Below, piece after piece: positions 25,145-34,042 of a DNA stretch of 64,000 nt; positions within the stretch are counted from its first letter, which is position 1, and the number at the start of each line of letters is the position of its first letter. The notes under the pieces were generated by a model. The model had not been told where the DNA came from. It saw nothing but the letters and a program-made list of their open reading frames with translations, and did not search any database. Made by a program: the position numbers and the translations under genes. Source of the stretch: JAJFKX01 sp965230265 (lineage in GTDB: Bacteria > Pseudomonadota > Gammaproteobacteria > Xanthomonadales > Wenzhouxiangellaceae); assembly GCA_965230265.1 (NCBI GenBank), contig OZ245999.1:868001-932000 (forward strand), in the 5' to 3' direction.

Positions 25145-25999
25145 ATGCGATGGACTCTTCCAGCCAGTTTACTGGTCATGCTGACATTGATTGCCTGTGT
25201 AGAGCATCAGCCGCGTTCCAATACGATTGTATTGCAACACTTATGGTCTGTTTCTGGGGTTTTTCAGTCTGCAGAGTCTGTTATCTATGATGCTGCATGT
25301 GATTGCTTGTATGTCTCCAATGTCAATGGTTACAGCAAAAACGGTGAAGGTTATCTCTCACGACTATCGCTGACGGGTGAGCTGCTGGAACAACACTGGG
25401 TTGATGGGTTGAACGGCCCTACCGGTATGGCAATTGACGGGAAGACTTTGTACGTTGCTGATATTGATGAGGTCGTGGCAATTGACCTTGGCACTGGCAG
25501 GATTGACCAGCGTTACCCTGCGCCAGATGATAACCCTGGTTTAAATGACATCAGCATTAATCCAGATGGGCGATTGTTTGTATCCGGCTCCTTCAGTCAA
25601 GCCATTTATGAATTAACTGCTGAAGGCTTGCAGCCCTGGTTAGTGAGTGACAGCCTTCGGGATGCCAATGGGCTATATGCTGGCCAGCAGAATGTGATGG
25701 TGGCAGGTTACTGGCTGCATGCTGCAGAGTTGGCAGACAAACGACTGGTTAAATTAAGCCAGTCAGATGAGCTGATGGATTTGGAAAGCATAGAAACCGA
25801 TGGGCGGGGCGGTTATTTTATTACTGCCATCGGTGCACGGCCCTTATTACATAAGGTAGACGGGGAAGCGCCCAGAGCGATCTTGCAACCGAATCGGTTT
25901 TTTTCTGGTATTGAGTACATTAATGAAAGACAGATGCTGCTGGTTCCCGTTGGTGGTGATAGCCTGTCGGTTTATCGAGTGATATTTCCAGCTAACTGA
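25145..25999 (+). CDS. SMP-30/NHL-type propeller lipoprotein
   Basis: A 284-residue protein starting at ATG 25145. The N-terminus MRWTLPASLLVMLTLIAC contains a lipobox (LIAC), so it is probably a lipoprotein. The remainder resembles SMP-30/gluconolactonase or NHL six-bladed propellers: ESVIYDAACDCLYVSNVNGY, GPTGMAIDGKTLYVADIDEV, ISINPDGRLFVSG and DANGLY. The enzymatic role is not shown. It is divergent from the BNR propeller gene and converges with the radical SAM gene. Confidence 0.75.
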   Translation: MRWTLPASLLVMLTLIACVEHQPRSNTIVLQHLWSVSGVFQSAESVIYDAACDCLYVSNVNGYSKNGEGYLSRLSLTGELLEQHWVDGLNGPTGMAIDGKTLYVADIDEVVAIDLGTGRIDQRYPAPDDNPGLNDISINPDGRLFVSGSFSQAIYELTAEGLQPWLVSDSLRDANGLYAGQQNVMVAGYWLHAAELADKRLVKLSQSDELMDLESIETDGRGGYFITAIGARPLLHKVDGEAPRAILQPNRFFSGIEYINERQMLLVPVGGDSLSVYRVIFPAN

Positions 26000-26019
26000 A
26001 CATAGCAGCAACCAGTCTG

Positions 26020-27132
26020 TTACTCATCGAATAAGCTCAGTTGTCCGTCCTGAGGCCGTCGTCTAAAAGACTTGGTCGACAGGCCTGGATAAGGTTTGTG
26101 TAACCCATGTTTCTTTTTGTGTACTGCAAAAACCTGTGCGATATGTTCGGCGTAGGGGCCTTCTCCCGTTTGACGAACGCCCCAGCGGGTATCGTTGAGT
26201 TTGCCTCCGCGTATATCACGAATACGGCCCAATACTCGTGACTTTTTCAATGGATAGTGAGTATCAAGCCACTCTGTGAACAGCTCGCGCAAACCATACG
26301 ATAACCGCAGCATGGTGTAGCCTGCTGATCGTGCACCTGCCTGTGCGGCGGCTTTCAACAATGTGGGGATTTCATGATCCGTCAGTCCGGGGATGATAGG
26401 GCCCATCAGCACATTGACTGGAATGCCAGCAGCACTGAGTTTTTCAATAGCTCTCAACCGGGCTTTGGGACGTGATGTGCGTGGCTCCATGGTCCTTGTC
26501 AGCTCAGCATTCAGGGTGGTCAATGAGATGTTGACAGCAATGGCATCAAACCGTCTGAGCTCCTGCAAAATATCAATATCCCGCGTCACCATGTGGTTTT
26601 TGGTAATGATGCCAACCGGATGACGAAATTCAGCCATCACCTGCAAGCAGCGTCGGGTGAGTGCCAGTTTACGCTCTATGGGTTGATAAGGGTCTGTGTT
26701 ACCGCTGATAGAAACGGGCTGAGGGCGGTATCTTTTCGCGTTAAGTTCCTGACGTAATTGTTCAGGCGCATTGGACTTGATAAAGATCTTGCTCTCAAAA
26801 TCCAATCCGGCCGACAACCCCAGATACTCATGGCTGGGCCGAGCAAAGCAATACACACAGCCATGCTCGCAGCCACGATAGGGGTTCAGCATGACACTCG
26901 GTCTGATATCTGGGCTGTTGTTGTAGGTGAGTACAGTTTTGCTATGGTCCTGGTAGTAATGGGTGCGCAGTTTGGCTTTGGGGAAATCCGGTTGTTCTTC
27001 GTCAAAGCCAAAACCACTGGATACCGAGGCATCAATGCTCAGTGATTCGAACCGGCCAGAAGGGTTAGTGCGTGCGCCACGCGCATGAGGTGGGGATGTT
27101 TTTATTCTATGCATCTTCTTATAATATGGCAT
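26020..27132 (-). CDS. PA0069-family radical SAM protein
   Basis: A 370-residue radical SAM enzyme. The 4Fe-4S motif is CEHGCVYC (Cys88, Cys92, Cys95), followed by FARPSHEYLGLSAGLDFESKI and the GNTDPYQPIE segment typical of the PA0069/Rv2578c family, related to spore photoproduct lyase. Its substrate is not known. An ATG at 27114 preceded by AAGAAG is an alternative start. Confidence 0.9.
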   Translation of the reverse strand: MPYYKKMHRIKTSPPHARGARTNPSGRFESLSIDASVSSGFGFDEEQPDFPKAKLRTHYYQDHSKTVLTYNNSPDIRPSVMLNPYRGCEHGCVYCFARPSHEYLGLSAGLDFESKIFIKSNAPEQLRQELNAKRYRPQPVSISGNTDPYQPIERKLALTRRCLQVMAEFRHPVGIITKNHMVTRDIDILQELRRFDAIAVNISLTTLNAELTRTMEPRTSRPKARLRAIEKLSAAGIPVNVLMGPIIPGLTDHEIPTLLKAAAQAGARSAGYTMLRLSYGLRELFTEWLDTHYPLKKSRVLGRIRDIRGGKLNDTRWGVRQTGEGPYAEHIAQVFAVHKKKHGLHKPYPGLSTKSFRRRPQDGQLSLFDE

Positions 27133-27232
27133 AATTATATTTAAAATATATGCTCAATGGTTTCTGGATTATTGGTTTATCATGATAAAAAAATCTTTCT
27201 GGCGAAAATTTTAAAAAAAGCCAGATATAAGC

Positions 27233-30208
27233 TTATTTTCTCCTATCTAAACGGTAAGCAGCCCAATAGTATGGGTGATGATAGTTGTTATTGATAAAGT
27301 GGAGTTTTGATAGTCTCAAGCTTTCATATACGTTATTTCCTTCCATTAAAAAGTTATAAAAGTTAAAAGAAAAATCAGCAGATGCTGCATCCGAAATATC
27401 CCAGTTTGTTGAAATAATGTTTTCAACACCGCTTGCGTGAAAGTGATAAGAAAGACCAATGCCTCCTTCTGAAGTTATGCTTTCATGAACACCAGTCCCA
27501 CAGCCATTCAGCACAATTAGTTTCGTACTTGATTGTAATCCGTGCAATTGTCTAGAGTGAAAAAAGAAACCAATATCATCATCTGTATGATCAAACTTAG
27601 AAAATAATAAGCCATTCAAGTTTGGGTCTTTTGTGTTGTTATAGCCATGCCCCGCAAAGTGAATAATATTTGTGCCATCTTCGATTGAGCGCAAAAAATT
27701 TTGTGCTGTTGCTTTTTTTTGAAATAAAGTATTTGATCTGCCTGCAAAAATATTGACAATAGTAGTCGACTCCCAGTTGACGTGTGGTAAAAAGTTATAA
27801 GCTGGTGTGCTAAAGGCAGGCTCGTTGTTATTGTTGCTGATTGATGGTCGGGTTTCTGATGAATTAGCAAATATATCTATATTTGCTGTGCTCCATGCAT
27901 AAGAATCTTCAGCAATGTTTGCAAACTTTAAGCTTGGTGCATATTCAATGTTCAGCTTTTCTATTAAATATTTTTTATCACTAAGTAATACAGAAAATGG
28001 CAAACGCCAAAGTAGCCTGTCGGGTATTATTATGGCTCTGTTGTATGAATCAATTCCTATTGGAAAAATTTCGTGAGAAATATTTTCTAAAATATTACTA
28101 AAAGGTTTTTTATTAGAGCTAATATTATTTAATAAGCTATTAACAAATTTATTGATTTTTAAACTGTCAGGTAAAATATAGTATTCAATTTTTTCATTAT
28201 CTATTTTCCAAAGGTATGACCTTTCTTCACCTACAAAATACCTAAGTATAACTGTTTTGCTTGGTATTCTAGAGATATTGAAATCAATATCTAGATTAAC
28301 TGTCTTGTTCAGGTGTGTTTTAGGAGTATTAACTTGTAATTCAAGCTCAAGGATAGAAATCTCTTCTAGAAGTTTTTGATTTTTTGGCAAATGAAAAGGT
28401 ATTTGTTCACGTAGTAATCGCAGTTTCTGTCGAATCTCTTGGCTTTTTTGGCTTTGGTTAAAGGAGGCTGTTGTAAGAAATTGTGCTTGCGCTGAGTCGG
28501 CAAGCGAAAGTGTATCAAGTGTTTTAAGTGCATCAAACTTGAAGAGGGGTTGTTTTTGTTCCCTTAATCGAAGTCTTAACTCTACCAACTTATGACGGCG
28601 TTCATTCCATGCTCTTTCCATGTCAACGCCTATGACGAATAACCCAAGATTCTCATACAGTATCATGGCATTTCGCAAGTATTTTTCAGACTCAGCATGT
28701 CTATTGAGTATTAATAATATTCTTGCAGCGTAAATATTTGAGTCTAGCTCTAGTATTTTTTGTGAGGTTGTGTTGGCTATTCTGATTGCTGATTTTATGG
28801 CTTCAAAAGCCTCAAGCTCTTCTTTTTTTTCTTCAAATATTGCAGCTTTAATAAACCACCATTCAGCCATTATCCTATCGTTTGGTGGTGTATTGGCTTT
28901 TACTAAATCTAAAAAATGAGAAGCTTTTATATGGTCTCTTTTAATGTATGCTGATGATAATGCTAAGCGTATTTCATCTAATAAAGGAGTTTGCTTTTTT
29001 TCTTCATCGTCTATGATTTCTAGCGTATACGCTTTTTCAAGAAGTCTCAAAGACTCATCGGTTTTATGGTGTTGTTTTAATATACTGGCCTGATTGAGAT
29101 AACTCTCTACCAGCTTGCTGTTATGATTGATGGATAAAAATGTAGCGCTCGACTGCTCCGCAATTTCAATCGCCTTTCCATATGCTCCCAAAGCAAAGTA
29201 GGTTCTTGATAGCCCGATTTGTGCGTCACCCAGGTATTCTAGCGAGTGCTTGTCCGCTTTTTCCTGGTCTTTAAGCATCTTTATTGATTTATCATAATGA
29301 TCAAATGCAAGATTGAACTGCCCAGTGTCATTATATAGGTTGGCAAGCTTCGTTATGCTGTTTGCCTTCAGTCTTATAGGTATGCTCTGGTGGTCAGCTA
29401 GCTTTATTGCATTTTTAAGCTCATTCCTGGCACAGTCTAAATCGGCGTTGTAGTAACAGATGCCGGCAAAATTATGTGTGCTTTTGAAAACTTCTAATAT
29501 ACTGCCATTTGATGATAATAAACTACTTGAAATTCTGTAATGGCTTTCGGCCATAAGTATGTTTTTTTGATTATGATAGTATGCGCCAAGGCTATTATGA
29601 GCATAAGCTAGAATTTTGTTTGAATTTATTTCATGTGAATTTTCAATGATTGAAAGAAACGATTTTCTTGCAATTTTATCTTGATTTAATGCGGCGTGGT
29701 TTTCTGCCTTTCTTATAAAACAAATTAGTTCTAGAAGGCCTTTTTTATTATTTCTTATCAAGCTTTTGTTGAAAAAAATACTTGCAAGTTTTCTATGACC
29801 AATATTGGCAAGATTGTATGCAATATTACAGTTTGTTAAGTGGCGATTTCTTTTGCTTAAGATAAAATCTGAGAGAAAATTAATTAATATAGTAAAATTA
29901 CTATTTTCTACGTTTGTTGATTTAATGATTGTGTACCACCTTAAAAAGCCCTCATATGTATGAATACTTACCTCTTTTTTCTCTATCGTGTTTTGTTCTG
30001 GGTGGTCTTTGTACAGTGTTTGAAAACATAGTCGATCTTCTGAGTCGATGTATAAAGAGAGGCTTAACACTCCTGGCCATGGTGAATTCGAGGCAGAACT
30101 GTCTATGTTATAGATGGCTTTGCTGATTATGTTGCAATTGGATTCACTGTGGTGTGCGTATTCAATGTTAATTAGCGGGATAAGAAAAATGATTAGCAGG
30201 TGAGACAT
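27233..30208 (-). CDS. TPR-CHAT protein (caspase-like protease)
   Basis: A 991-residue protein, more AT-rich than the flanking genes. The N-terminus MSHLLIIFLIPLINIEYA looks like a signal peptide or anchor without basic residues. TPR-like helical repeats cover about residues 130-560 (for example AYNLANIGHRKLASIFFNKS and AIEIAEQSSATFLSINHNS). The C-terminal part (about 650-991) is a CHAT domain: catalytic His in HFAGHG (near residue 850) and catalytic Cys in NGCGTG (near 902), then GGIGLSYHFHASGVENII. CHAT proteases cut target proteins, often after activation by a sensor part such as TPRs. The neighbours (trypsin-like protease, sigma/anti-sigma) suggest a signalling or defence role, which is inference. 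Confidence 0.85.
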   Translation of the reverse strand: MSHLLIIFLIPLINIEYAHHSESNCNIISKAIYNIDSSASNSPWPGVLSLSLYIDSEDRLCFQTLYKDHPEQNTIEKKEVSIHTYEGFLRWYTIIKSTNVENSNFTILINFLSDFILSKRNRHLTNCNIAYNLANIGHRKLASIFFNKSLIRNNKKGLLELICFIRKAENHAALNQDKIARKSFLSIIENSHEINSNKILAYAHNSLGAYYHNQKNILMAESHYRISSSLLSSNGSILEVFKSTHNFAGICYYNADLDCARNELKNAIKLADHQSIPIRLKANSITKLANLYNDTGQFNLAFDHYDKSIKMLKDQEKADKHSLEYLGDAQIGLSRTYFALGAYGKAIEIAEQSSATFLSINHNSKLVESYLNQASILKQHHKTDESLRLLEKAYTLEIIDDEEKKQTPLLDEIRLALSSAYIKRDHIKASHFLDLVKANTPPNDRIMAEWWFIKAAIFEEKKEELEAFEAIKSAIRIANTTSQKILELDSNIYAARILLILNRHAESEKYLRNAMILYENLGLFVIGVDMERAWNERRHKLVELRLRLREQKQPLFKFDALKTLDTLSLADSAQAQFLTTASFNQSQKSQEIRQKLRLLREQIPFHLPKNQKLLEEISILELELQVNTPKTHLNKTVNLDIDFNISRIPSKTVILRYFVGEERSYLWKIDNEKIEYYILPDSLKINKFVNSLLNNISSNKKPFSNILENISHEIFPIGIDSYNRAIIIPDRLLWRLPFSVLLSDKKYLIEKLNIEYAPSLKFANIAEDSYAWSTANIDIFANSSETRPSISNNNNEPAFSTPAYNFLPHVNWESTTIVNIFAGRSNTLFQKKATAQNFLRSIEDGTNIIHFAGHGYNNTKDPNLNGLLFSKFDHTDDDIGFFFHSRQLHGLQSSTKLIVLNGCGTGVHESITSEGGIGLSYHFHASGVENIISTNWDISDAASADFSFNFYNFLMEGNNVYESLRLSKLHFINNNYHHPYYWAAYRLDRRK

Positions 30209-30275
30209 TTTTGCTTGAACTCATACTTATAAGGTTGTGCGTTATGCACGCTTTTTTTTGTTTGGAGTTTAAATT
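30209..30275. promoter_or_regulatory. Short divergent promoter region
   Basis: Only 67 bases separate the CHAT gene (minus) from the 152-residue gene (plus), so both promoters must overlap. It contains the inverted repeat GTGC-N4-GCAC (GTGCGTTATGCAC, about 30237-30249), a possible operator. A GGAG site precedes the plus-strand ATG. Confidence 0.4.
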
Positions 30276-30734
30276 ATGTCATATCCTGAAGAACCTAAAG
30301 ATTTTAGCATAGATGATTTTTGTAAAATTTGGAAAGTAGATCCTGTAAAGGTAGGTGATCCCAGGTTTCCTCAATCCCCAAAGGGTGTTTGTGAAGCTGA
30401 GCGTTCTCAAATGTTTGAAATTATTAAAGAAAGCGATACAACAGCAAGGAGCTTTGTATCTAGGCTTCCATCCCATTTGCGAATGTCTCCCGGTTGGGAA
30501 AATATTGAGCTTACGTTTTCACAGTCAAGCACTGGTATTGAAAGGTTACTTGGTACCGTTCAAATGGACATTCCTGAGCAAGGTATTAAGGATTTCTATG
30601 TGGAGCTTAGCCTTAGCGAGTTCGGTGAGGGTTTGCTTTTGCTGCAATGCCGTTACCACGATGTCTCACATGATTCTGATGAAGAAGATGTCTGGCATGA
30701 TGGCGTATGGCATGCAATGAGAGGGGTGAATTAA
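30276..30734 (+). CDS. Unknown 152-residue protein coupled to a protease gene
   Basis: A soluble, acidic 152-residue protein without signal peptide, membrane segment or recognised domain. It has a central region with GWENIELTFSQSSTG and a C-terminal acidic and His/Trp-rich part (HDVSHDSDEEDVWHDGVWHA). Start chosen at the ATG eight bases after GGAG. Its stop codon overlaps the start of the trypsin-like protease (TAATG), so the two are translationally coupled. It may be a partner, substrate or inhibitor of that protease; this is inferred from coupling only. Confidence 0.65.
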   Translation: MSYPEEPKDFSIDDFCKIWKVDPVKVGDPRFPQSPKGVCEAERSQMFEIIKESDTTARSFVSRLPSHLRMSPGWENIELTFSQSSTGIERLLGTVQMDIPEQGIKDFYVELSLSEFGEGLLLLQCRYHDVSHDSDEEDVWHDGVWHAMRGVN

Positions 30735-31402
30735 TGCTTAAGGTGACTGAAACTAAAATGGCATTTAAAGATACCACTTTGGTGCTACAGCATGGCAGTT
30801 TGTTAAAGGATCCCACTTATGGATGGGTCAATAGGGTGCTTCCTAGTCTGGGCTCATCGAGCCCAGGTTCTGGTGTGGTGATTGCTCCGCACTACATAGT
30901 TACAACAAAGCATACTTATTCTATTGAAAGAGGATATGCTTTGTTCGGTGGCATATCTTTAGATTCTCCATCTGAGAGAGAAGTGAGTTTTGTTGAAGTT
31001 ATTTCTAATGATAAATATGATCTGGATTTAATTAAGCTTGAGCAACCTGTTGGTAATGACTATAGGATTAGGCCTATGGCCAGCTCAATTTCTGAAGGTG
31101 AGGCTTTTACACTTATTGCATGGGGCGGGATGGGGCAGTTGATGTCAGGGACATTCAATCTGGTTGATTGCTCTATACTTGCCATGCAGCTGGGTTGCAG
31201 TATAACGGAGGCAGAAGGCCAACGATGCTTGCGCTCTGATCAAGGTGTTGTTACTGAGCCTGGTGATAGTGGTGGAGCTGTATTGAATAGCAGCGGTGAA
31301 TTATGCGGTATTATAACTAAGAGGCTATGTAATCAAGCAGGTAGTTTTTTGGATTTTACCAATAATGAAATTTCAAGTTGGATAAACGAACATGTGGAAT
31401 AA
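30734..31402 (+). CDS. Trypsin-like serine protease without a signal peptide
   Basis: A 222-residue protease. The start overlaps the preceding stop. The catalytic triad is visible: His60 in VTTKH, Asp96 in YDLDLIKL (D98 is the alternative) and Ser179 in GDSGGAV. The N-terminus MLKVTETKMAFKDTTLVL has no signal peptide, so the enzyme is probably cytosolic, which is unusual for S1 proteases. Such proteases appear next to CHAT, STAND and TPR proteins in bacterial conflict systems. The hairpin just after the stop is a terminator. Confidence 0.8.
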   Translation: MLKVTETKMAFKDTTLVLQHGSLLKDPTYGWVNRVLPSLGSSSPGSGVVIAPHYIVTTKHTYSIERGYALFGGISLDSPSEREVSFVEVISNDKYDLDLIKLEQPVGNDYRIRPMASSISEGEAFTLIAWGGMGQLMSGTFNLVDCSILAMQLGCSITEAEGQRCLRSDQGVVTEPGDSGGAVLNSSGELCGIITKRLCNQAGSFLDFTNNEISSWINEHVE

Positions 31403-31426
31403 AAAGCCAAATAATATTTGGCTTTT
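31402..31426 (+). terminator. Intrinsic terminator after the trypsin-like protease
   Basis: A stem of 11 pairs, AAAAGCCAAAT / ATTTGGCTTTT, with a three-base loop. It begins on the last base of the stop codon, and the T-run of the stem itself can serve as the U-tract. It may act in both directions and so also end the anti-sigma transcript. Confidence 0.75.
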
Positions 31427-31616
31427 AGTGTACTGTATGTATTTATAACAACGCTAATCACTATCAAAAGTTAGAAGTAAATTTTTGATATCAGCGATTT
31501 TAGGGTGGGTGTAACGATAGAGGTGCTTTGGGTTTGCTTTATTACAAGTGTTTATGAACTGGGTGTTGCTTGTTATAGCTAATCTCGAGCCCTCTTGTTG
31601 TTGCATCTATAAAATA

Positions 31617-32291
31617 TCATTTTTCAACCAAAGCGGTATCATTGATTTTTATTCGGTAAGTGTTGATGATTTTATCCAATTGGTTATTGTTTACCCCATA
31701 TAATTTTAGCTCTAATGTATTGCCAGTTAAATTTTTGATGTTTACTCCCGCTTCAATTATGTGGTTCCAATTTGGTTCTGTGTTGAAAGTTTCCTGTCTT
31801 GTATTGTTTGATACTTGTATTTTAAAACTTTGATATTGACCCAGCCAAGGTCTTATGTTGATCTCAAAGATGGCGATTAATGAGCCGTTGCTTGAATTGA
31901 CTTCATTGTCAAATTCATCACTGTTGCTATTTCTTGTTATCTCTAATGGTATGCGTTCAACTGATGACACTATAGTATTGTCAATTTGGTTATCATTTAT
32001 GTTTTTACCAAGCCAGTATCCAGTGCCCAATGCGATTGCTAATGCTGTAACAGACGCTGCTGCAAATTGCGGTCTCATTAGCCAGTCAAAAAAACCGAAA
32101 CGGACCTTTGGGCTGTTCTGGGGTTTCGGTGACTGCTTTAAATATTGTGCAAAAGCCAGGTCAGCATTAAGATCATCGATAGCTTCGGGGTGATCTAACA
32201 GCCATATTTCCACCGTTTCTTCATCTTCGGCTGAAAGTTTATCGAGAACATAATTTTGAAGCATCCTCTCACTGGGTCTGGAAGATTTCAT
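31617..32291 (-). CDS. Anti-sigma-factor-like membrane protein
   Basis: A 224-residue protein with AAGGAG six bases before its ATG. Residues 1-60 are a cytosolic helical part (LQNYVLDKLSAEDEETVEIWLLDHPE), like the N-terminal sigma-binding part of zinc-free anti-sigma factors. A single membrane segment follows (about 74-96, PQFAAASVTALAIALGTGYWLG), then an extracytoplasmic beta-rich domain. No HXXXCXXC zinc motif is present. It lies directly downstream of an ECF sigma gene, which supports the assignment. Confidence 0.75.
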   Translation of the reverse strand: MKSSRPSERMLQNYVLDKLSAEDEETVEIWLLDHPEAIDDLNADLAFAQYLKQSPKPQNSPKVRFGFFDWLMRPQFAAASVTALAIALGTGYWLGKNINDNQIDNTIVSSVERIPLEITRNSNSDEFDNEVNSSNGSLIAIFEINIRPWLGQYQSFKIQVSNNTRQETFNTEPNWNHIIEAGVNIKNLTGNTLELKLYGVNNNQLDKIINTYRIKINDTALVEK

Positions 32292-32381
32292 GGCATGCTC
32301 CTTTTGACTACACTAAGCAAGACAATCATATCAATCATCCTCGTCTTTTTTGTTAGGCTTTCTTGATTTATCGTATTCATC

Positions 32382-33107
32382 TTATCCCTTTTTGTCATCA
32401 TCCTTGATTTTGTCCCGGTTTTCTTCCAGAGCCTTGCTGGCACGGTTGGCAGCGTCATCATCCTTTTCCGCCATTTTTTTGATCAAGCGTTTTCTCGCTC
32501 GGTGCAATACCCGGTCAAAGTGCTGAGCCGTCAGTTTGAGTTTCTCGCAAATCTCTGGCTTATCTAACCCTTCATAATAATAAAGTTTAAGAATTTGGCG
32601 ATCTCTCTCAGTTGGTAGTTCTTGAAGAGTTTCATGGGCAAATCGTAGAACATCTTCCTCTTCATAGTTTTTCATGGGGTCATTGCTGAGGCCAGACAGG
32701 TGTTTGAATGAGTCTAAGTCCACATGCTTACCATGTTTGTAATCGTCTTTTAGAAACTTTTTGGCGATATTGAAAGCCATGCTTCTGATGTAGTTGGCAG
32801 TCTTGTCCATGTCTTTAATTCGTCCATTTCTCAATGCGATCAGACTTTGTATTAATGTTTCTTGAAGAATATCGAGCACAAAGTTTCTGCCTCCATAGTG
32901 CCTTTTTAGAATGGCACCTAAAGTAGCGGAAACCTTGAGATAATAGAGTTTTTCAGCAACTAAGCTGCCATTTTTGATGGCTTTGGCAAGTTTTTCTAAG
33001 GAGGGGAGAAACTTTTTGTATGCTGAATCGCCGGCTTCTAAATGCCTGGCGATTTCCTCCCAACTCGGGTCATTAGAGTCACCTTTACCATTAGTGTCGT
33101 CATTCAT
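32382..33107 (-). CDS. ECF sigma factor
   Basis: A 241-residue sigma-70 family factor of the ECF type. Region 2 is around residues 60-120 (DILQETLIQSLIALRNG, ANYIRSMAFNIAKKF), and region 4 at about 163-212 (LPTERDRQILKLYYYEGLDKPEICEKLKL, then the recognition helix HFDRVLHRARKRL). A basic and acidic tail follows (to DKIKDDDKKG), and an extra N-terminal helix of about 50 residues precedes region 2. It is followed by the anti-sigma-like gene 90 bases downstream. The two proteins probably form a pair; target promoters were not identified. Confidence 0.85.
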   Translation of the reverse strand: MNDDTNGKGDSNDPSWEEIARHLEAGDSAYKKFLPSLEKLAKAIKNGSLVAEKLYYLKVSATLGAILKRHYGGRNFVLDILQETLIQSLIALRNGRIKDMDKTANYIRSMAFNIAKKFLKDDYKHGKHVDLDSFKHLSGLSNDPMKNYEEEDVLRFAHETLQELPTERDRQILKLYYYEGLDKPEICEKLKLTAQHFDRVLHRARKRLIKKMAEKDDDAANRASKALEENRDKIKDDDKKG

Positions 33108-33356
33108 GACTATTTACCCCTGAGAATATAGATACCGATTAAATGCAATGAAGAACTGATCTCATCCCTACTGTCCGTCTATTTCTACGCTAGACAGGTG
33201 TTGTAGCCAATCATACTGGTGAAAAGAGTGAAATTCTAGTTAATACTCAAGTCAAAGTAAGTATTGATCTGTGCTGATAGCCAACTTGTTGCTGAACAAG
33301 GCTCTAAACCCACTTATCCAGCAATTTCATTATTGGTTCTACCTGCAATGTGATGA
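33108..33356. other. Intergenic spacer upstream of the sigma gene
   Basis: Contains the promoter region of the sigma gene on the minus strand. A short open stretch on the plus strand (TGVVANHTGEKSEILVNT, about 33198-33252) reads like a protein remnant but has no start. Nothing else was recognised. Confidence 0.3.
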
Positions 33357-33521
33357 GACAGTGGGGATATTTTATTCTCGCCAGAATTGTTTGAGGCTGG
33401 AGCCGCTTATAGCGTGGAAAAGGGTAAACTCGGCTTACAGATGACTTACTGAAATGGCGATGCACCGGTAGCGGATGTGCTCACTGAAACATGTGAAATT
33501 GGAGTGGTGGCCAAGTTTTAG
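33357..33521 (+). pseudogene. Remnant of an outer-membrane beta-barrel protein end
   Basis: A plus-strand frame without a start reads DSGDILFSPELFEAGAAYSV, then KLGLQMTY, an in-frame TGA, then NGDAPVADVLTETCEIGVVAKF and a stop. Alternating aromatic/hydrophobic residues and the terminal Phe resemble the last strands of a porin-type barrel. The internal stop and missing 5' part show it is not functional. Identification is by pattern only. Confidence 0.35.
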
Positions 33522-33528
33522 TGATGAA

Positions 33529-33615
33529 TGGTGCCGGGGGGGGGAATCGAACCCCCACTCTGTTGCCAGAACTGGATTTTGAATCCAGCGCGTCTACCAG
33601 TTCCGCCACCCCGGC
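33529..33615 (-). tRNA. tRNA-Leu (anticodon CAA)
   Basis: 87 bases including the encoded CCA. On the minus strand it starts GCCGGGG and ends CCCCGGCACCA. The anticodon stem CTGGA/TCCAG holds the loop TTCAAAA with anticodon CAA. It has a long variable arm as in class II tRNAs and a T-loop GGTTCGATTCC. It reads UUG codons. Confidence 0.95.
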
Positions 33616-34042
33616 ATGGGTTTTGAGTGGTTTACCAATATGAATTGGCAGGGCGCGCAGTTTAGCGTAGATGGCGGTAAATCGCTAGTGGTTGGTGAGT
33701 CAACCGGTCGATCGAGATTAGCTAGAGCTTGATGCGCTACAGAATGCTAAGTGATTAGTACAGCGCTTTCGAAATTTAAAAAGCGTTGGTGGGCGGTGTT
33801 TACACGTATTCGAAGCGGAGTACCCACCAACGCCGTTAAACTAAGTTGCGGTTTTTCAAAATTATTCATAAGCATACGCGGACCACAGGAAAGTGGCATT
33901 TAAGATGTATGTTACGTTTTAATTGACCTGCTATTAGCGGTTTGCATTACAATTTTCCGCCAGAGTTAAAAGCAGGAGATCTGTTTTGTAGAGCTGTCAG
34001 AGTCAGCTGGAGGTATTTATAAGCCGAATTTGGTGAGCCTGA
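33616..34042. other. Intergenic region between tRNA-Leu and the cysteine dioxygenase-like gene
   Basis: No protein gene was recognised. It holds the minus-strand terminator described separately and must hold the promoter of tRNA-Leu. No clear promoter pair was assigned. Confidence 0.4.
33778..33833 (-). terminator. Intrinsic terminator on the minus strand
   Basis: A perfect 11-pair inverted repeat, GCGTTGGTGGG (33783-33793) and CCCACCAACGC (33823-33833), with a 29-base loop. On the minus strand the stem is followed by TTTTT. It lies about 210 bases beyond the end of the cysteine dioxygenase-like gene, and insulates tRNA-Leu from that operon. Confidence 0.7.

Noticed and set aside
33529..33833. 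Idea that the AT-rich CHAT/protease cluster is an island inserted at tRNA-Leu
   Set aside because: No copy of the tRNA 3' end was found at the other side of the cluster (27130-27240), and no integrase lies there.
33783..33850. Long inverted repeat resembling an integron attC site
   Set aside because: The required RYYYAAC/GTTRRRY core pair is not present in the right places, and on the minus strand the stem is followed by a T-run, so a terminator explains it.
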